Of a stretch of DNA of 64,000 nucleotides, positions 16,103 to 25,266 are shown in pieces (within the stretch, counting starts at the first letter, position 1; the number at the start of each line of letters is the position of its first letter). The position numbers and the translations under genes were made by a program. The notes below the pieces were generated by a model, which saw nothing but the letters and a program-made list of their open reading frames with translations, searched no databases and was not told where the DNA came from. Location of the stretch: NCBI RefSeq assembly GCF_016924665.1, contig NZ_JAFFJT010000014.1, positions 289,361 to 353,360 of the forward strand, in the 5' to 3' direction. Source of the stretch: Nocardioides sp. SYSU D00038 (GTDB taxonomy: Bacteria > Actinomycetota > Actinomycetes > Propionibacteriales > Nocardioidaceae).

Positions 16103-16753
16103 GTGAGCGTCACCGTCCCCGATCAGCGCGCCGGCCGCACCACGACCGCGCCGCCGGAGGAGGTCATCGACTTCGGTGGTCTGATGATCCGCTACGACGA
16201 GCGCGTGCTCCGGCCCCGGCCATGGACCAGCGCCCAGTCGCGGTGGGCGGCGGACCTGTGGGCGGCCCGCGGCGGGCGGGCCCTGGAGCTGTGCACGGGC
16301 GCCGGCCACATCGGCCTGCTCGCCGCCCACCTCACCGGTCGCCCGCTGGTCGCCGTTGACGTCGACCCGGTGGCCTGCGCCTGGGCCCGGCACAACGCGG
16401 CCGTCGCCGGCCTCGACCGGGTCGAGGTCCGCGAGGGCGACATGCGCGAGGCCGTCGCCGCGGGCGAGCAGTTCACGGTGGTCATCGCCGACCCGCCGTG
16501 GGTGCTGCACGACGAGGTCGACCGGTTCCCCGAGGACCCGCTGCTCGCCATCGACGGCGGCACCGACGGTCTCGACCTCGCCAGGATGTGCACCGCCGTG
16601 ATGTCCCGGCACCTCGCGCCGGGCGGCACCGGCGTGCTCCAGCTCGGCGACCGCGACCAGGTCGAGGAGCTCAGCGCCGGTCTCGACGACCTCGCCGTCG
16701 TCGAGACCCGCGTGCACCCCCGCGGCGTCCTCGTCCGCCTCGACCGCCGCTGA
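16103..16753 (+). CDS. Small class I SAM-dependent methyltransferase
   Basis: A 216-residue Rossmann methyltransferase. Motif I is ALELCTGAGHIGLLAAH, the acidic loop is LVAVDVDPVACAWARHN and the catalytic loop is VIADPPWVLHDE (about residues 128-139). The DPPW motif resembles the NPPY of N-methylating enzymes (PrmC, DNA and RNA MTases), suggesting methylation of an amide or base nitrogen. It lacks the N-terminal domain of PrmC. A strong GAGGAGG precedes GTG 16103. It is monocistronic and ends in a bidirectional hairpin. The substrate is unknown. Confidence 0.82.
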   Translation: MSVTVPDQRAGRTTTAPPEEVIDFGGLMIRYDERVLRPRPWTSAQSRWAADLWAARGGRALELCTGAGHIGLLAAHLTGRPLVAVDVDPVACAWARHNAAVAGLDRVEVREGDMREAVAAGEQFTVVIADPPWVLHDEVDRFPEDPLLAIDGGTDGLDLARMCTAVMSRHLAPGGTGVLQLGDRDQVEELSAGLDDLAVVETRVHPRGVLVRLDRR

Positions 16754-16759
16754 CCCCAC

Positions 16760-16804
16760 GCGCCGGGTCGTCGTTACTCGTCACGAGTAACGACGACCCG
16801 GCGC
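16760..16804. terminator. Bidirectional terminator hairpin
   Basis: A perfect 22-bp inverted repeat around one central base lies between the convergent methyltransferase and CDGSH genes. The core is GTTACTCGT/ACGAGTAAC, flanked by GTCGTC/GACGAC and GC clamps. It probably terminates both strands and is unusually long and exact. Confidence 0.8.
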
Positions 16805-16811
16805 CGTTGGG

Positions 16812-17057
16812 TCAGGGGCGGAGCTTGCGCGGGAGCAGCTTGTGGGTGCCGTCGCACCAGGGCTTGCTGGCCGACTTGCCGCAGCGGCAGACCGCGCTGA
16901 CCGGGCGCACGGTCTCGTGGCGGGTGCCGTCCTCGTCCTCGATGACGTGGTGGCCACGCAGCAGCATCGGGCCGCCGGGGCAGAGGACGACGGCGGGCTG
17001 CTCGCCGGCCGTGCCCGGGGGCAGCTCCTCGGGCTGGGTGTCACGCAGGGCGCTCAC
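16812..17057 (-). CDS. CDGSH iron-sulfur domain protein
   Basis: An 81-residue protein with the complete 3Cys-1His [2Fe-2S] motif, CRCGKSASKPWCDGTH (Cys57, Cys59, Cys68, His72). A preceding beta strand (GGPMLLRGHHVIE) belongs to the same MitoNEET-type fold. It carries or transfers an electron or Fe-S cluster in the cytosol. Its GTG overlaps the stop of the upstream diiron-protein gene by 4 bases, so the pair is co-translated; this tight pairing suggests the CDGSH protein is the electron or iron partner. Confidence 0.9.
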   Translation of the reverse strand: MSALRDTQPEELPPGTAGEQPAVVLCPGGPMLLRGHHVIEDEDGTRHETVRPVSAVCRCGKSASKPWCDGTHKLLPRKLRP

Positions 17058-18007
17058 GCCGCGACCTCCCAGACCTCGAGCAGGCGGTGGGCGAGCCGGT
17101 CCTCGAGGTCGAGGCAGGTGAACGCGCCGAACCAGATCTCCGGGGCCTGCTCGGGCTCCTCGGCCAGCAGGCTCCCGCAGATGGTCCGGACGGCGAGCTG
17201 CTCGTGCACCGCGTCGGCCTCCACGTGCTCGGTGTAGTAGGCGATCATTTCCGGCGCCATGCCGAGCCGCTCCAGGCCCTGCGCCATCCGGCGCGAGGGC
17301 AGCGAGCTGGTCGCCTCGAACGCCGCCAGGTGGCCCAGCGCCGCACCCCGCAGCCGCCGGTGCAGGCCGAACATCGACAGCGTGTTGTTCTGCTCCAGCA
17401 CCTCCAGCGGCGCCTCGTCGACGTAGGCACCCTGCTCGGGGCGCAGCCCGCAGGCCGCGATGCCGCGGGCGAACAGGCCGGTGTGCAGCCGGGCCGGGTC
17501 GCCGTTGCCGTACTCGTCGAACTGCAGCTCCATCAGCGCCGCCTGCGCGGCCATCGGCAGCCGGGGCACGACCCACGCGGTGGGGTCGGCCTCCTTGAGG
17601 TGGTAGACCGACCGCATCCGCAGCAGGTCGAGGACCTGCTCGGTCGTCGCGGTGGTCTGCACGTGGCGGGCCAGCGAGGGGCCGTCCTGCTCGGCGACCC
17701 AGTCGAAGAAGTGCTCGACGACGTCCCGTCCCTGCGGTGCCCCGGGCCAGCGCTGTCGCAGCCGGCTCTCGAGCTCGCGCTCCAGCTCCCGGCGCACGGC
17801 GAGCAGGGCCGGCTCCCACTCCGCACCGTCGTCGACGTCGTCGAACCCCCGGTAGGACAGCTCGTGGGAGGCCCACAGCGTGATCGCGGCGTCCTCGGCG
17901 CTCTCGGGCGCCACGTCGACGGCCGTGACCGGACCGTCGTCCCACGAGCGGAGAGCCTCGAAGAACGCCGCGCTCAGCTCACCGCGGGGCTTGGGAAGCA
18001 TCGTCAT
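17054..18007 (-). CDS. Heme-oxygenase-like diiron (iron-containing redox) protein
   Basis: A 317-residue helical protein of the heme-oxygenase-like diiron oxidase/oxygenase (HDO) superfamily. Candidate iron ligands sit in WASHELSYRG (about residue 60), LMELQFDEYGNG and YYTEHVEADAVHEQ (about residue 260). The last repeats the E-x6-H-x-E-type helix of UndA/SznF relatives. Members perform O2-dependent N-oxygenation, decarboxylation or C-C cleavage; the substrate here is unknown. It is first in an operon with a CDGSH protein. ATG 18007 is chosen over 18046 because the earlier start adds 13 unconserved residues. No known natural-product core gene adjoins. Confidence 0.78.
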   Translation of the reverse strand: MTMLPKPRGELSAAFFEALRSWDDGPVTAVDVAPESAEDAAITLWASHELSYRGFDDVDDGAEWEPALLAVRRELERELESRLRQRWPGAPQGRDVVEHFFDWVAEQDGPSLARHVQTTATTEQVLDLLRMRSVYHLKEADPTAWVVPRLPMAAQAALMELQFDEYGNGDPARLHTGLFARGIAACGLRPEQGAYVDEAPLEVLEQNNTLSMFGLHRRLRGAALGHLAAFEATSSLPSRRMAQGLERLGMAPEMIAYYTEHVEADAVHEQLAVRTICGSLLAEEPEQAPEIWFGAFTCLDLEDRLAHRLLEVWEVAA

Positions 18008-18103
18008 GGCGCACCAGTACCCCGTTCCCGTCGCCGCCCACCCCACCCTCGTGGGGGATGCGGCAGCCCTGCCTCGACCCTGCCCGACCCTGCCTCTACC
18101 CGG

Positions 18104-19384
18104 TCAGCCCTGGGGGACGACGCCGGCCTCGAGCGCGCGGCGGTCGAAGACCCGCCGGGCCCGGACCCGGTAGCGGACGATCTGGACCAGCCCGACACCC
18201 CACACGACGTACTGCACCGACATCGCCCACCGGAAGGCCTCCGCGGGGTACGCCGCGCCCGGCGGGGTCCGCCAGTCGAGGACCAGCCCGATCGCGAGCA
18301 CGGCGAGCAGCGCGGCGAGGAAGCCCGCGACGTTGATGATGCCGCTCGCGCTGGCCAGCCGCTCGGCGGGGTTGGCCGTGCGGCCGACGTCGAAGCCGAT
18401 CATCGACGCGGGGCCGCCGATGCCGGTCACCAGCACCAGGACCACGAGCAGCCAGAGCGGGGCGTCACTGGGCCAGACCAGCACCACCGTCCACACCGCC
18501 ACGATGGAGACCACGATGCCCAGCACCATCGACGACCGGTGCCACGGGTGCCGCCCGACCGCCCAGCCCAGCAGCGGACCGGCCACGACCACCGCGAGGA
18601 TCATCAGCGAGAGCAGCAGGCTGGCGGTCTGGGACGACCGACCCTCGCCCCGGACCAGGAACGGGTAGCCCCACAGCAGCGACAGGGCGGTGGCGCTGAA
18701 CGGCGTCGTGAAGTGCACCCAGAAGCCCAGCCGGGTGCCGGGGTGGGCCCACGACGCCGCCAGGCTCGACCGGATCGCGCGCAGCGACATCGCCGGGCCG
18801 CGCTGGTGGGGGCCCTCGGGCGAGTCGTGGACGACGACCAGTGTCGCCACCGCCAGGGCCAGGCCGAGACCGGCGGCCGCCAGGTACGACGTCGTCCAGC
18901 CCAGCTCGCGCAGTGCCCAGGTCATCGGCACCGCCGCCCCGACGGCGCCGAGCTGGCCGAGGGTGCCGGTGAGCTGGGTGAGGAACGGCACCCGGCGGCC
19001 GTCGAACCACCGGTTGACGATGCGCAGCACGCAGATGAAGGTCATCGCGTCACCGATGCCGACGAAGGTGCGGGCGGCCAGCGCGAGCCAGTAGGTCTCG
19101 GCGACCGCGAAGACCGCCTGGGACAGCGCCATCACCACGGTGCCGACCAGCATCACGCTGCGCGAGCCGAAGCGGTCGACCAGCAGGCCGACCGGGATCT
19201 GCATGGCGGCGTAGACCAGCAGCTGCAGCACGGTGAAGGCCGCGAGCTGGGAGGCGGAGATCCCGAACCGGTCGGTGGCCAGCAGCCCGGCGACCGCGAG
19301 CGAGGTGCGGTGGAAGACCGCGACGAGGTAGACCGCGAGAGCCACCGACCACACCACCCAGGGGACGCGGTAGCCGGCTCTCAC
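18104..19384 (-). CDS. MFS transporter
   Basis: A 426-residue transporter with about 12 membrane helices and the MFS loop motif LVDRFGSRSVMLVGTVV between helices 2 and 3. The R-R-x-F-D-R-R tail and the substrate-free context give no clue to cargo; sugar-phosphate, nitrate or drug families are all possible. GTG 19384 (VRAGYRVPW) is selected because a TACAGT box ends 6 nt upstream, implying a leaderless mRNA. It is a single-gene transcript. Confidence 0.85.
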   Translation of the reverse strand: MRAGYRVPWVVWSVALAVYLVAVFHRTSLAVAGLLATDRFGISASQLAAFTVLQLLVYAAMQIPVGLLVDRFGSRSVMLVGTVVMALSQAVFAVAETYWLALAARTFVGIGDAMTFICVLRIVNRWFDGRRVPFLTQLTGTLGQLGAVGAAVPMTWALRELGWTTSYLAAAGLGLALAVATLVVVHDSPEGPHQRGPAMSLRAIRSSLAASWAHPGTRLGFWVHFTTPFSATALSLLWGYPFLVRGEGRSSQTASLLLSLMILAVVVAGPLLGWAVGRHPWHRSSMVLGIVVSIVAVWTVVLVWPSDAPLWLLVVLVLVTGIGGPASMIGFDVGRTANPAERLASASGIINVAGFLAALLAVLAIGLVLDWRTPPGAAYPAEAFRWAMSVQYVVWGVGLVQIVRYRVRARRVFDRRALEAGVVPQG

Positions 19385-19390
19385 TCCCCC

Positions 19391-19396
19391 ACTGTA
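19391..19396 (-). promoter_or_regulatory. -10 box (TACAGT) of leaderless MFS gene
   Basis: TACAGT on the minus strand is separated by exactly 6 nt from the GTG at 19384, with no Shine-Dalgarno sequence between. Confidence 0.5.
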
Positions 19397-19462
19397 GGAG
19401 CGGCGCGGGCGCCGGCCGGAGCCGGCGCGGACGCAGGGCACGGGCGGGTGACGGGGTTCACC

Positions 19463-19759
19463 TCACCGTGCGGGCGGCACGGGCACCTCGGCCTCCCACC
19501 GCTGCCGCCGCTCGGCCTCCGACTGCTCCCACCACGGCGTGCCGCGCTCGCCGAGCGCGACCTTCGCCGCCTGCACGCCGTCGCGGGCGCCGCGCTCCTC
19601 GTGGGTGCCCTTGGTGCGCTTCACCTCGCGCCGCCAGGCCATCAGGGCCCGCTGCAGCTCGCCGCGGCGCTCCTCGGGGATCGCGGGGTCGGTGGCCCGC
19701 CAGCGGCGGCCGTCGATGACGACGTAGCGACCGTCGGCGGTGGGCTCGGGTTCGGTCAC
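19463..19759 (-). CDS. Conserved hypothetical protein (GRYVVIDGRRWRATDP family)
   Basis: A 98-residue protein with an N-terminal beta motif, DGRYVVIDGRRWRATDP, followed by charged helices and an ALGERGTPWWEQSEAERR segment. This family is widespread in actinobacteria and is sometimes labelled biopolymer transporter Tol, although no transport feature is visible. There is no signal peptide or membrane segment. The function is unknown; the high Arg/Trp content would permit nucleic-acid binding. It lies 32 bases downstream of the VOC gene, so it may be the last gene of the uvrB-proximal unit. Confidence 0.65.
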   Translation of the reverse strand: MTEPEPTADGRYVVIDGRRWRATDPAIPEERRGELQRALMAWRREVKRTKGTHEERGARDGVQAAKVALGERGTPWWEQSEAERRQRWEAEVPVPPAR

Positions 19760-19791
19760 TCCAGGCTCCTCGCTGCCACCGTCGACCCGCC

Positions 19792-20247
19792 TCAGTCGAG
19801 GCAGAACTCGTTGCCCTCGGGGTCCTGCATGTAGATGTGGCCCCCCGCCATCGGCGGGTTCGGCTCGTGCCGCTCGACGCGGGTGGCGCCCAGCGCCAGC
19901 AGCCGCTCGCACTCGGCCTCGAGCGCGGCCATCCGCTCCTCGCCCTCGAGCCCGGGGGCGGCGCGGACGTCGAGGTGGACGCGGTTCTTGGCCGCCTTGC
20001 CCTCGGGGACCCGCTGGAAGAACAGTCGCGGCCCGGTGCCGCCCGGGTCGACGCACGCCGACGCGGAGTTGCGCTGCTCGGGCGGGAGCGACTCCGAGAA
20101 CGCGTCCCACGACTCGAAGCCCGGCGGGGGCGGGGGCAGCTCGTAGCCGAGCACGTCGACCCAGAACAGCGACAGCGCTCGTGGGTCGGCGCAGTCGAAG
20201 GTGACCTGGACCTCGCGCACCGGGGTCCCGCGGTCCGGGGCGCTCAT
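19792..20247 (-). CDS. VOC-family (glyoxalase-like) protein
   Basis: A 151-residue protein with paired beta-alpha-beta-beta-beta modules. The first has [16 protein letters not shown]. The second has [10 protein letters not shown] and ends with [17 protein letters not shown], the usual VOC closing strand. His/Glu metal ligands appear conserved. Members are dioxygenases, resistance proteins or isomerases. ATG 20247 overlaps the uvrB stop by 4 bases, so it is co-translated with uvrB; a functional link is unclear. Confidence 0.85.
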   Translation of the reverse strand: MSAPDRGTPVREVQVTFDCADPRALSLFWVDVLGYELPPPPPGFESWDAFSESLPPEQRNSASACVDPGGTGPRLFFQRVPEGKAAKNRVHLDVRAAPGLEGEERMAALEAECERLLALGATRVERHEPNPPMAGGHIYMQDPEGNEFCLD

Positions 20248-22370
20248 CGGGTTGCCTCGATCATCTGGCGCAGCTCCTTCTTCAGCTCGCTGATCTCGTC
20301 ACGCAGCCGGGCCGCCACCTCGAACTGCAGCTCGGCGGCGGCGTTCTTCATCTGGTCGGTCAGCTCCTGGATGAGCTGGGCGAGGTCGGAGCTCGGCATC
20401 CCGGCCAGGTCGGCCGCGTGCTGGCCGGCGGCGGCCTTGCTGAGGCCGGGCACCGGCTGCTTGGCGCGGACGCCGCCCGCGCGGCCCTTGGCCTCGGTGC
20501 CGGCCCAGGTCTCCAGGAGCGCCTGGGTGTTCTCGTCCTCGCGGGCGAGCATGTCGGTGATGTCGGCGATCTTCTTGCGCAGCGGCGTGGGGTCGATGCC
20601 GTGCTCGGTGTTGTAGGCGACCTGCTTGGCGCGGCGGCGGTTGGTCTCGTCGATGGCCGACTCCATCGAGGGGGTGATCCGGTCGGCGTACATGTGCACC
20701 TCGCCGGAGACGTTGCGCGCCGCGCGGCCGATGGTCTGGATCAGCGACTTGTCGGAGCGCAGGAAGCCCTCCTTGTCGGCGTCGAGGATCGCCACCAGCG
20801 ACACCTCGGGCAGGTCGAGGCCCTCGCGGAGGAGGTTGATGCCGACGAGCACGTCGTACTCCCCCAGCCGCAGGTCGCGCAGCAGCTCGATCCGCTTGAG
20901 GGTGTCGACCTCGGAGTGCAGGTAGCGGGTGCGGATGCCGGCGTCGAGGAGGTAGTCGGTGAGGTCCTCGGACATCTTCTTGGTCAGCGTCGTGACCAGC
21001 ACCCGCTCCGACTTGTCGGTGCGCAGCCGGATCTCGTGGATGAGGTCGTCGATCTGGCCCTTGGTCGGCTTGACCACGACCTCGGGGTCGACCAGGCCCG
21101 TGGGCCGGATGATCTGCTCGACGACGTCGCCGCCGACCTTGTCGAGCTCGTAGTTGCCGGGGGTCGCGGAGAGGTAGACGGTCTGGCCGATCCGCTCCAG
21201 GAACTCCTCCCACTTCAGCGGCCGGTTGTCCATGGCGCTCGGCAGCCGGAAGCCGTGGTCGACCAGGTTGCGCTTGCGCGACATGTCGCCCTCGTACATG
21301 CCGCCGACCTGGGGCACGGTGACGTGGGACTCGTCGATCACGAGCACGAAGTCCTCGGGGAAGTAGTCGAGCAGGCAGTTGGGCGCCGAGCCCCGGCTCC
21401 GGCCGTCGATGTGCATCGAGTAGTTCTCGATGCCCGAGCACGACCCGACCTGGCGCATCATCTCGACGTCGTAGGTCGTGCGCATCCGCAGCCGCTGCGC
21501 CTCGAGCAGCTTGCCCTGCTTCTCGAAGAGCTGGAGCTGCTCCTCGAGCTCGGCCTCGATGCCGGCGATCGCCCGCTCCATCCGCTGCGGGCCGGCGACG
21601 TAGTGGGTGGCCGGGAAGACGTAGAGCTCGGTGTCCTCGGTGAGGACCTCGCCGGTCACCGCGTGCAGCGTCATCAGCCGCTCGATCTCGTCGCCGAAGA
21701 ACTCGATGCGGACCGCGTGCTCCTCGTAGACCGGGAAGATCTCGAGGGTGTCGCCGCGCACCCGGAAGGTGCCGCGGGTGAAGCTCATGTCGTTGCGGGT
21801 GTACTGGATCTCGACGAGCCGGCGCAGGATCGAGTCGCGGTCGTGCTCCTCGCCGACGCGCAGCCGCAGCATCCGGTCGACGTACTCCTGCGGCGTGCCG
21901 AGGCCGTAGATGCACGACACCGTCGACACCACGATGACGTCGCGCCGGGTGAGCAGGGAGTTGGTCGCCGAGTGGCGCAGCCGCTCCACCTCCTCGTTGA
22001 TCGAGGAGTCCTTCTCGATGTAGGTGTCGGTCTGGGGGACGTAGGCCTCGGGCTGGTAGTAGTCGTAGTAGGAGACGAAGTACTCGATCGCGTTGTCCGG
22101 GAAGAGCTGGCGCAGCTCGTTGGCGAACTGGGCGGCGAGGGTCTTGTTGGGCTGGAGCACGAGCAGCGGGCGCTGCACCTCCTCGGCCACCCAGGCCACG
22201 GTCGCCGTCTTGCCGGTGCCGGTGGCGCCGAGCAGCACGACGTCGTCCTGGCCGGCACGGAGCCGCTTGCTGATCTCGGCGATCGCGGCCGGCTGGTCGC
22301 CGGACGGCTGGTAGTCGGAGACCACGTGGAACGGGGCCACGCGGCGCTCGAGATCGGTGACGGGGCGCAT
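20244..22370 (-). CDS. uvrB: Excinuclease ABC subunit UvrB
   Basis: A 708-residue UvrB. Walker A GATGTGKT is near residue 48, and the damage-binding beta-hairpin [12 protein letters not shown] follows. Helicase motifs [17 protein letters not shown] and QTIGRAARN and the C-terminal UVR domain ([21 protein letters not shown]) that contacts UvrC are present. It loads with UvrA on bulky lesions in nucleotide excision repair. ATG 22370 has TACGCT 6 nt upstream and no Shine-Dalgarno, so the mRNA is probably leaderless. I see no actinobacterial LexA box (GAAC-N4-GTTC) in the 96-bp divergent region shared with the phospholipase D gene, so SOS control is not evident. Confidence 0.99.
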   Translation of the reverse strand: MRPVTDLERRVAPFHVVSDYQPSGDQPAAIAEISKRLRAGQDDVVLLGATGTGKTATVAWVAEEVQRPLLVLQPNKTLAAQFANELRQLFPDNAIEYFVSYYDYYQPEAYVPQTDTYIEKDSSINEEVERLRHSATNSLLTRRDVIVVSTVSCIYGLGTPQEYVDRMLRLRVGEEHDRDSILRRLVEIQYTRNDMSFTRGTFRVRGDTLEIFPVYEEHAVRIEFFGDEIERLMTLHAVTGEVLTEDTELYVFPATHYVAGPQRMERAIAGIEAELEEQLQLFEKQGKLLEAQRLRMRTTYDVEMMRQVGSCSGIENYSMHIDGRSRGSAPNCLLDYFPEDFVLVIDESHVTVPQVGGMYEGDMSRKRNLVDHGFRLPSAMDNRPLKWEEFLERIGQTVYLSATPGNYELDKVGGDVVEQIIRPTGLVDPEVVVKPTKGQIDDLIHEIRLRTDKSERVLVTTLTKKMSEDLTDYLLDAGIRTRYLHSEVDTLKRIELLRDLRLGEYDVLVGINLLREGLDLPEVSLVAILDADKEGFLRSDKSLIQTIGRAARNVSGEVHMYADRITPSMESAIDETNRRRAKQVAYNTEHGIDPTPLRKKIADITDMLAREDENTQALLETWAGTEAKGRAGGVRAKQPVPGLSKAAAGQHAADLAGMPSSDLAQLIQELTDQMKNAAAELQFEVAARLRDEISELKKELRQMIEATR

Positions 22371-22376
22371 GCCTCG

Positions 22377-22382
22377 AGCGTA
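22377..22382 (-). promoter_or_regulatory. -10 box (TACGCT) of leaderless uvrB
   Basis: TACGCT on the minus strand is followed by 6 nt and the uvrB ATG. Together with TAGATT at 22454 on the plus strand it defines a compact divergent promoter pair. Confidence 0.55.
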
Positions 22383-22453
22383 CGGCGGACCGCCGACAGC
22401 CGCCTCCCGGAGCGGCTCGGGGCGACTGCCCACCGGTCCCCGACGCTCCCCAC

Positions 22454-22459
22454 TAGATT
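22454..22459 (+). promoter_or_regulatory. -10 box (TAGATT) of leaderless phospholipase D-type gene
   Basis: TAGATT ends 7 nt before the GTG at 22467, with no ribosome binding site. Confidence 0.5.
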
Positions 22460-22466
22460 GTGCGGC

Positions 22467-23720
22467 GTGACGACCGCGCGGCTCGACCAGGCCCTCCGGC
22501 TGGTGCGGCGCGTGCTGCTGGCGACGTTCGGGGTGCCGATCCTGATCGGCATCGCGATGAGCGTGGTCGACTCCTACCGGCGCCGGGGCAAGAGGCCGAA
22601 GCCGTTCCCGGTCACCGACCCGCGCACCGTCTCGGTCGGCGACGGCGAGATCACGACGTACACCTACGGGCGCGACCTCTACGCCGACATGCTCGCCGCG
22701 ATCGAGGGGGCCCAGCGGCAGGTGCTCTTCGAGACCTACATCTGGAAGGGCGACCGGGTCGGCGAGCGGTTCAAGTCGGCGCTCGCGGCGGCCGCCGACC
22801 GGGGCGTGGAGGTCTACTGCATCTACGACGGGTTCGCGAACCTCGTCGTCTCGCCCCGGTTCAAGCGGTTCCCGGCCGGCATGAAGGTGCTGCGCTACCC
22901 CGTCTACGGCGCCGGCTGGCGGTTCTTCGACATCCGCCGCTACGGGCGCGACCACCGCAAGATCCTGGTCGTCGACGACACCGTGGGGTTCGTGGGTGGC
23001 TACAACATCGGCTCCGCCTACGAGACCGAGTGGCGCGACACCCACGTCCGGATCACCGGACCGGCGGTGTGGGACCTCAAGCGCGCGTTCGCCGACTTCT
23101 GGAACCTCAACCGCCGCCGCCGGTTCGGCACCAGCGAGCGTCCGCTGCTGCTCGAGACCGCCTCGACCTGGGAGCCCCGGATCCGGGTGCAGCGCAACGT
23201 GCCGCGGCTGTGGATGTTCCCCATCCGGGGCATGTACATCGAGGCGATCAACCGGGCCAGCCGGAACGTCTGGCTGACCACCGCCTACTTCATCCCCGAC
23301 CAGGACTTCGTCGACGCGATCCGGTCGGCGGCCCGGCGGGGCGTCGACGTCCGGCTGCTGGTGCCGCTGAAGTCGAACCACATCGTGGCCGACTGGATCT
23401 CGCGCGGCTACGTCGCCCAGCTGCTCGAGGCAGGCGTGCGGATCTTCCGCTACAAGGACGCGATGGTGCACGCCAAGACCTCGACGGTCGACGGCACCTG
23501 GTCGACGGTCGGCACGGCGAACATCGACCGGCTCAGCCTCCAGGGCAACTACGAGATCAACGTCGAGGTTATCGACGAGTCGCTGGCCAAGGCGCTCGAG
23601 GAGGTCTGGCACGTCGACGAGTCCCACTCGATCGAGCTCGGCCGGGGCGAGTGGGAGGCCCGCGACCTGCACCGTCGGTTCACCGAGCTGGTGCTGCGGC
23701 CGCTGCGACCCCTGCTCTGA
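22467..23720 (+). CDS. Phospholipase D/cardiolipin synthase-type protein
   Basis: A 417-residue protein with one N-terminal helix ([19 protein letters not shown], residues 16-34) and two HKD catalytic motifs: His163-x-Lys165-x4-Asp170 ([10 protein letters not shown]) and His335-x-Lys337-x4-Asp342 (VHAKTSTVD). The layout matches bacterial cardiolipin synthases and related phosphatidyltransferases acting at the membrane. With a single anchor and no second N-terminal helix it differs from E. coli ClsA. It is divergent from uvrB. Actinobacteria often use a CDP-alcohol-type cardiolipin synthase, so this enzyme might act on another phospholipid. Confidence 0.85.
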   Translation: MTTARLDQALRLVRRVLLATFGVPILIGIAMSVVDSYRRRGKRPKPFPVTDPRTVSVGDGEITTYTYGRDLYADMLAAIEGAQRQVLFETYIWKGDRVGERFKSALAAAADRGVEVYCIYDGFANLVVSPRFKRFPAGMKVLRYPVYGAGWRFFDIRRYGRDHRKILVVDDTVGFVGGYNIGSAYETEWRDTHVRITGPAVWDLKRAFADFWNLNRRRRFGTSERPLLLETASTWEPRIRVQRNVPRLWMFPIRGMYIEAINRASRNVWLTTAYFIPDQDFVDAIRSAARRGVDVRLLVPLKSNHIVADWISRGYVAQLLEAGVRIFRYKDAMVHAKTSTVDGTWSTVGTANIDRLSLQGNYEINVEVIDESLAKALEEVWHVDESHSIELGRGEWEARDLHRRFTELVLRPLRPLL

Positions 23721-23799
23721 GCTCCGGTCGCGCCGGCGGCCCGGCGGCGGACCGAGGCCGGACCGATGAGTCCGGCCGGTCCGGCCGGTCGGCACCACC

Positions 23800-24204
23800 A
23801 TGGGCGACGAGCGGGAGATCCGGGACCTGGTGCTGGGCTGGGCGGCCACCATCGACGCGGCCGGGCCGCTGGAGCAGGTGCTGGCCGACCACACCGACGA
23901 CATCGTGATGTTCGACGTCCCGCCGCCCCACGACGGCGCGCGCGGCCTCGCGGCGTACGCCGACACCTGGCCGCCGTTCCTGGAGTACCAGCGCTCCGGT
24001 GCGGTCTTCGAGGTGGTCGAGCTCGACGTGACCGCGGGTGACGACGTCGCCTGGGCGTGGGCGCTGCTGCGCTGCGGGCTCCCCGACGAGCTGGAGCGCC
24101 ACCCCGACCGTCGGCTCCGGCTGACGCTCGGCCTGCGGCGGCAGGGGGCAAGGTGGCAGGTGGCCCACGAGCACCACTCGTTCGCCGACGTCTCGGGCCC
24201 GTAG
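23800..24204 (+). CDS. SnoaL/NTF2-like protein (DUF4440/SgcJ type)
   Basis: A 134-residue NTF2-fold protein with N-terminal [19 protein letters not shown], the [13 protein letters not shown] strand and the closing [14 protein letters not shown] strand. The fold binds small hydrophobic molecules; members are isomerases, cyclases or uncharacterised. It has no partner gene in the same direction and converges with the DNA glycosylase 25 bases away. No specific function can be assigned. Confidence 0.8.
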   Translation: MGDEREIRDLVLGWAATIDAAGPLEQVLADHTDDIVMFDVPPPHDGARGLAAYADTWPPFLEYQRSGAVFEVVELDVTAGDDVAWAWALLRCGLPDELERHPDRRLRLTLGLRRQGARWQVAHEHHSFADVSGP

Positions 24205-24229
24205 CACCGGGCCCCACCCCGGCGCGCGG

Positions 24230-25228
24230 TCACCTCCGCGGCGGGCGCCGGCTGCCCGGCGTGGGTCCCGGCAGGTGGGTGCGCGGCGCCATCCGGGCGC
24301 CGTGCCGCGGCCGGCGCAGCCCCGCGGCGGCGAGCAGGGCCGGCACCCGGCCGCGCTGGGGGCGCCACGGCTCGAGGAACTCCTCGAGCTCGACGTCGTC
24401 GAACTCCCGCCCGGCCAGGGCCCAGCCGACGTCCTTGGCGACGTGGTAGTCGCCGAACGAGACGGCGTCGGGGTCGCCGAGGGCCCGCTGGCGCACCTCG
24501 GCGCTGGTCCAGACCCCGATGCCCGGCAGCGACCGGAGCCGGACGTCGGCCTCGGCCGGCGGCAGCCGCACCAGCCGCTCGAGGCTGTCGGCGACCCGGG
24601 CCGCGGTGACCACGGCCCGGGACCGGGCGGGGTCGACGTGGAGGCGCAGCCACTCCCACGAGGGGATGGTGCGCAGCCGCTCGGGGGTGGGCTGCACCCA
24701 CAGCCCGCGGGCCCGGCCTGCGCCCGGCGCTCGCTCGCCGTGCCGGTGCACCAGCATCCGGAAGCCGCCGAAGGCCTCCTGCCCGGTGACCTTCTGCTCG
24801 ATGATCGAGGGCACCAGCGCCTCCATCAGCAGGCCGCTGCGCCCCAGCCGGACGTGGGGGTGGTGGCGCCGGGCCTCGGCCAGCACGGGGTGGCGAGGCT
24901 CGAAGCCGCTCCAGTCGTCGTGGGCACCGAGCAGCCCCGGCACCGAGGCCAGCGCCCACTCCGCCCCCGGGCCCCAGGCGGCCGCGACCACCCGGCCGTC
25001 GCGGTCGAGGGAGCGCACCCGCAGCGTGGCCGGGCCCTCCGGGGTGCGGATCCCGCGCCAGACGGTGCCGTCGTCGTCGTGCTTGAACGTCGGGTCGCCC
25101 CGGCCGCGGCGGTGCTGGAGGAGCGCGCCGGTGCGGCACGGCCAGTCGGGTCGCCAGACCCGCTCGGCGGCGCGCTCCTCGGCCCGGTCGACGTCCACAG
25201 CCCCGAGGCTAACCGGCCGCCCGGACAC
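24230..25228 (-). CDS. AlkA-like 3-methyladenine DNA glycosylase (HhH-GPD)
   Basis: A 332-residue HhH-GPD glycosylase. The entry helix [16 protein letters not shown], the helix-hairpin-helix [15 protein letters not shown] and the catalytic-Asp region ([16 protein letters not shown]) are seen in order at residues about 140-290. It excises alkylated bases. It lacks the Ada regulator domain. The N-terminal start is uncertain: GTG 25228 sits against a KstR-type operator, and a downstream GTG ([10 protein letters not shown]) would also keep the conserved core. The tail is Arg/Pro-rich and probably disordered. Confidence 0.88.
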   Translation of the reverse strand: MSGRPVSLGAVDVDRAEERAAERVWRPDWPCRTGALLQHRRGRGDPTFKHDDDGTVWRGIRTPEGPATLRVRSLDRDGRVVAAAWGPGAEWALASVPGLLGAHDDWSGFEPRHPVLAEARRHHPHVRLGRSGLLMEALVPSIIEQKVTGQEAFGGFRMLVHRHGERAPGAGRARGLWVQPTPERLRTIPSWEWLRLHVDPARSRAVVTAARVADSLERLVRLPPAEADVRLRSLPGIGVWTSAEVRQRALGDPDAVSFGDYHVAKDVGWALAGREFDDVELEEFLEPWRPQRGRVPALLAAAGLRRPRHGARMAPRTHLPGPTPGSRRPPRR

Positions 25229-25242
25229 TGGAACACGTTCTA
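25229..25242. promoter_or_regulatory. KstR-type operator, copy 2 (perfect consensus)
   Basis: TGGAACACGTTCTA matches TNNAACNNGTTNNA at every defined base. It covers the expected -35 region of the enoyl-CoA hydratase promoter (-10 TACGCT at 25254), so binding would block transcription. It abuts the start of the divergent DNA glycosylase gene. Confidence 0.6.
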
Positions 25243-25253
25243 CTCGAGGCCGC

Positions 25254-25259
25254 TACGCT
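25254..25259 (+). promoter_or_regulatory. -10 box (TACGCT) of leaderless enoyl-CoA hydratase gene
   Basis: TACGCT ends 7 nt before ATG 25267, with no Shine-Dalgarno. The KstR-type operator lies 11 bases upstream. Confidence 0.5.
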
Positions 25260-25266
25260 GCGGCGC

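Noticed and set aside
20244..25139. A 1631-residue open frame on the minus strand extending past uvrB
   Set aside because: Only the 20244-22370 part is UvrB. The rest overlaps the phospholipase D, SnoaL-like and AlkA genes in other frames and is an artefact of GC-rich codon bias.
25229..25242. LexA/SOS box between AlkA-like and enoyl-CoA hydratase genes
   Set aside because: The actinobacterial SOS box has GAAC-N4-GTTC; here the arms are 2 bases apart, which fits KstR-type sites instead.
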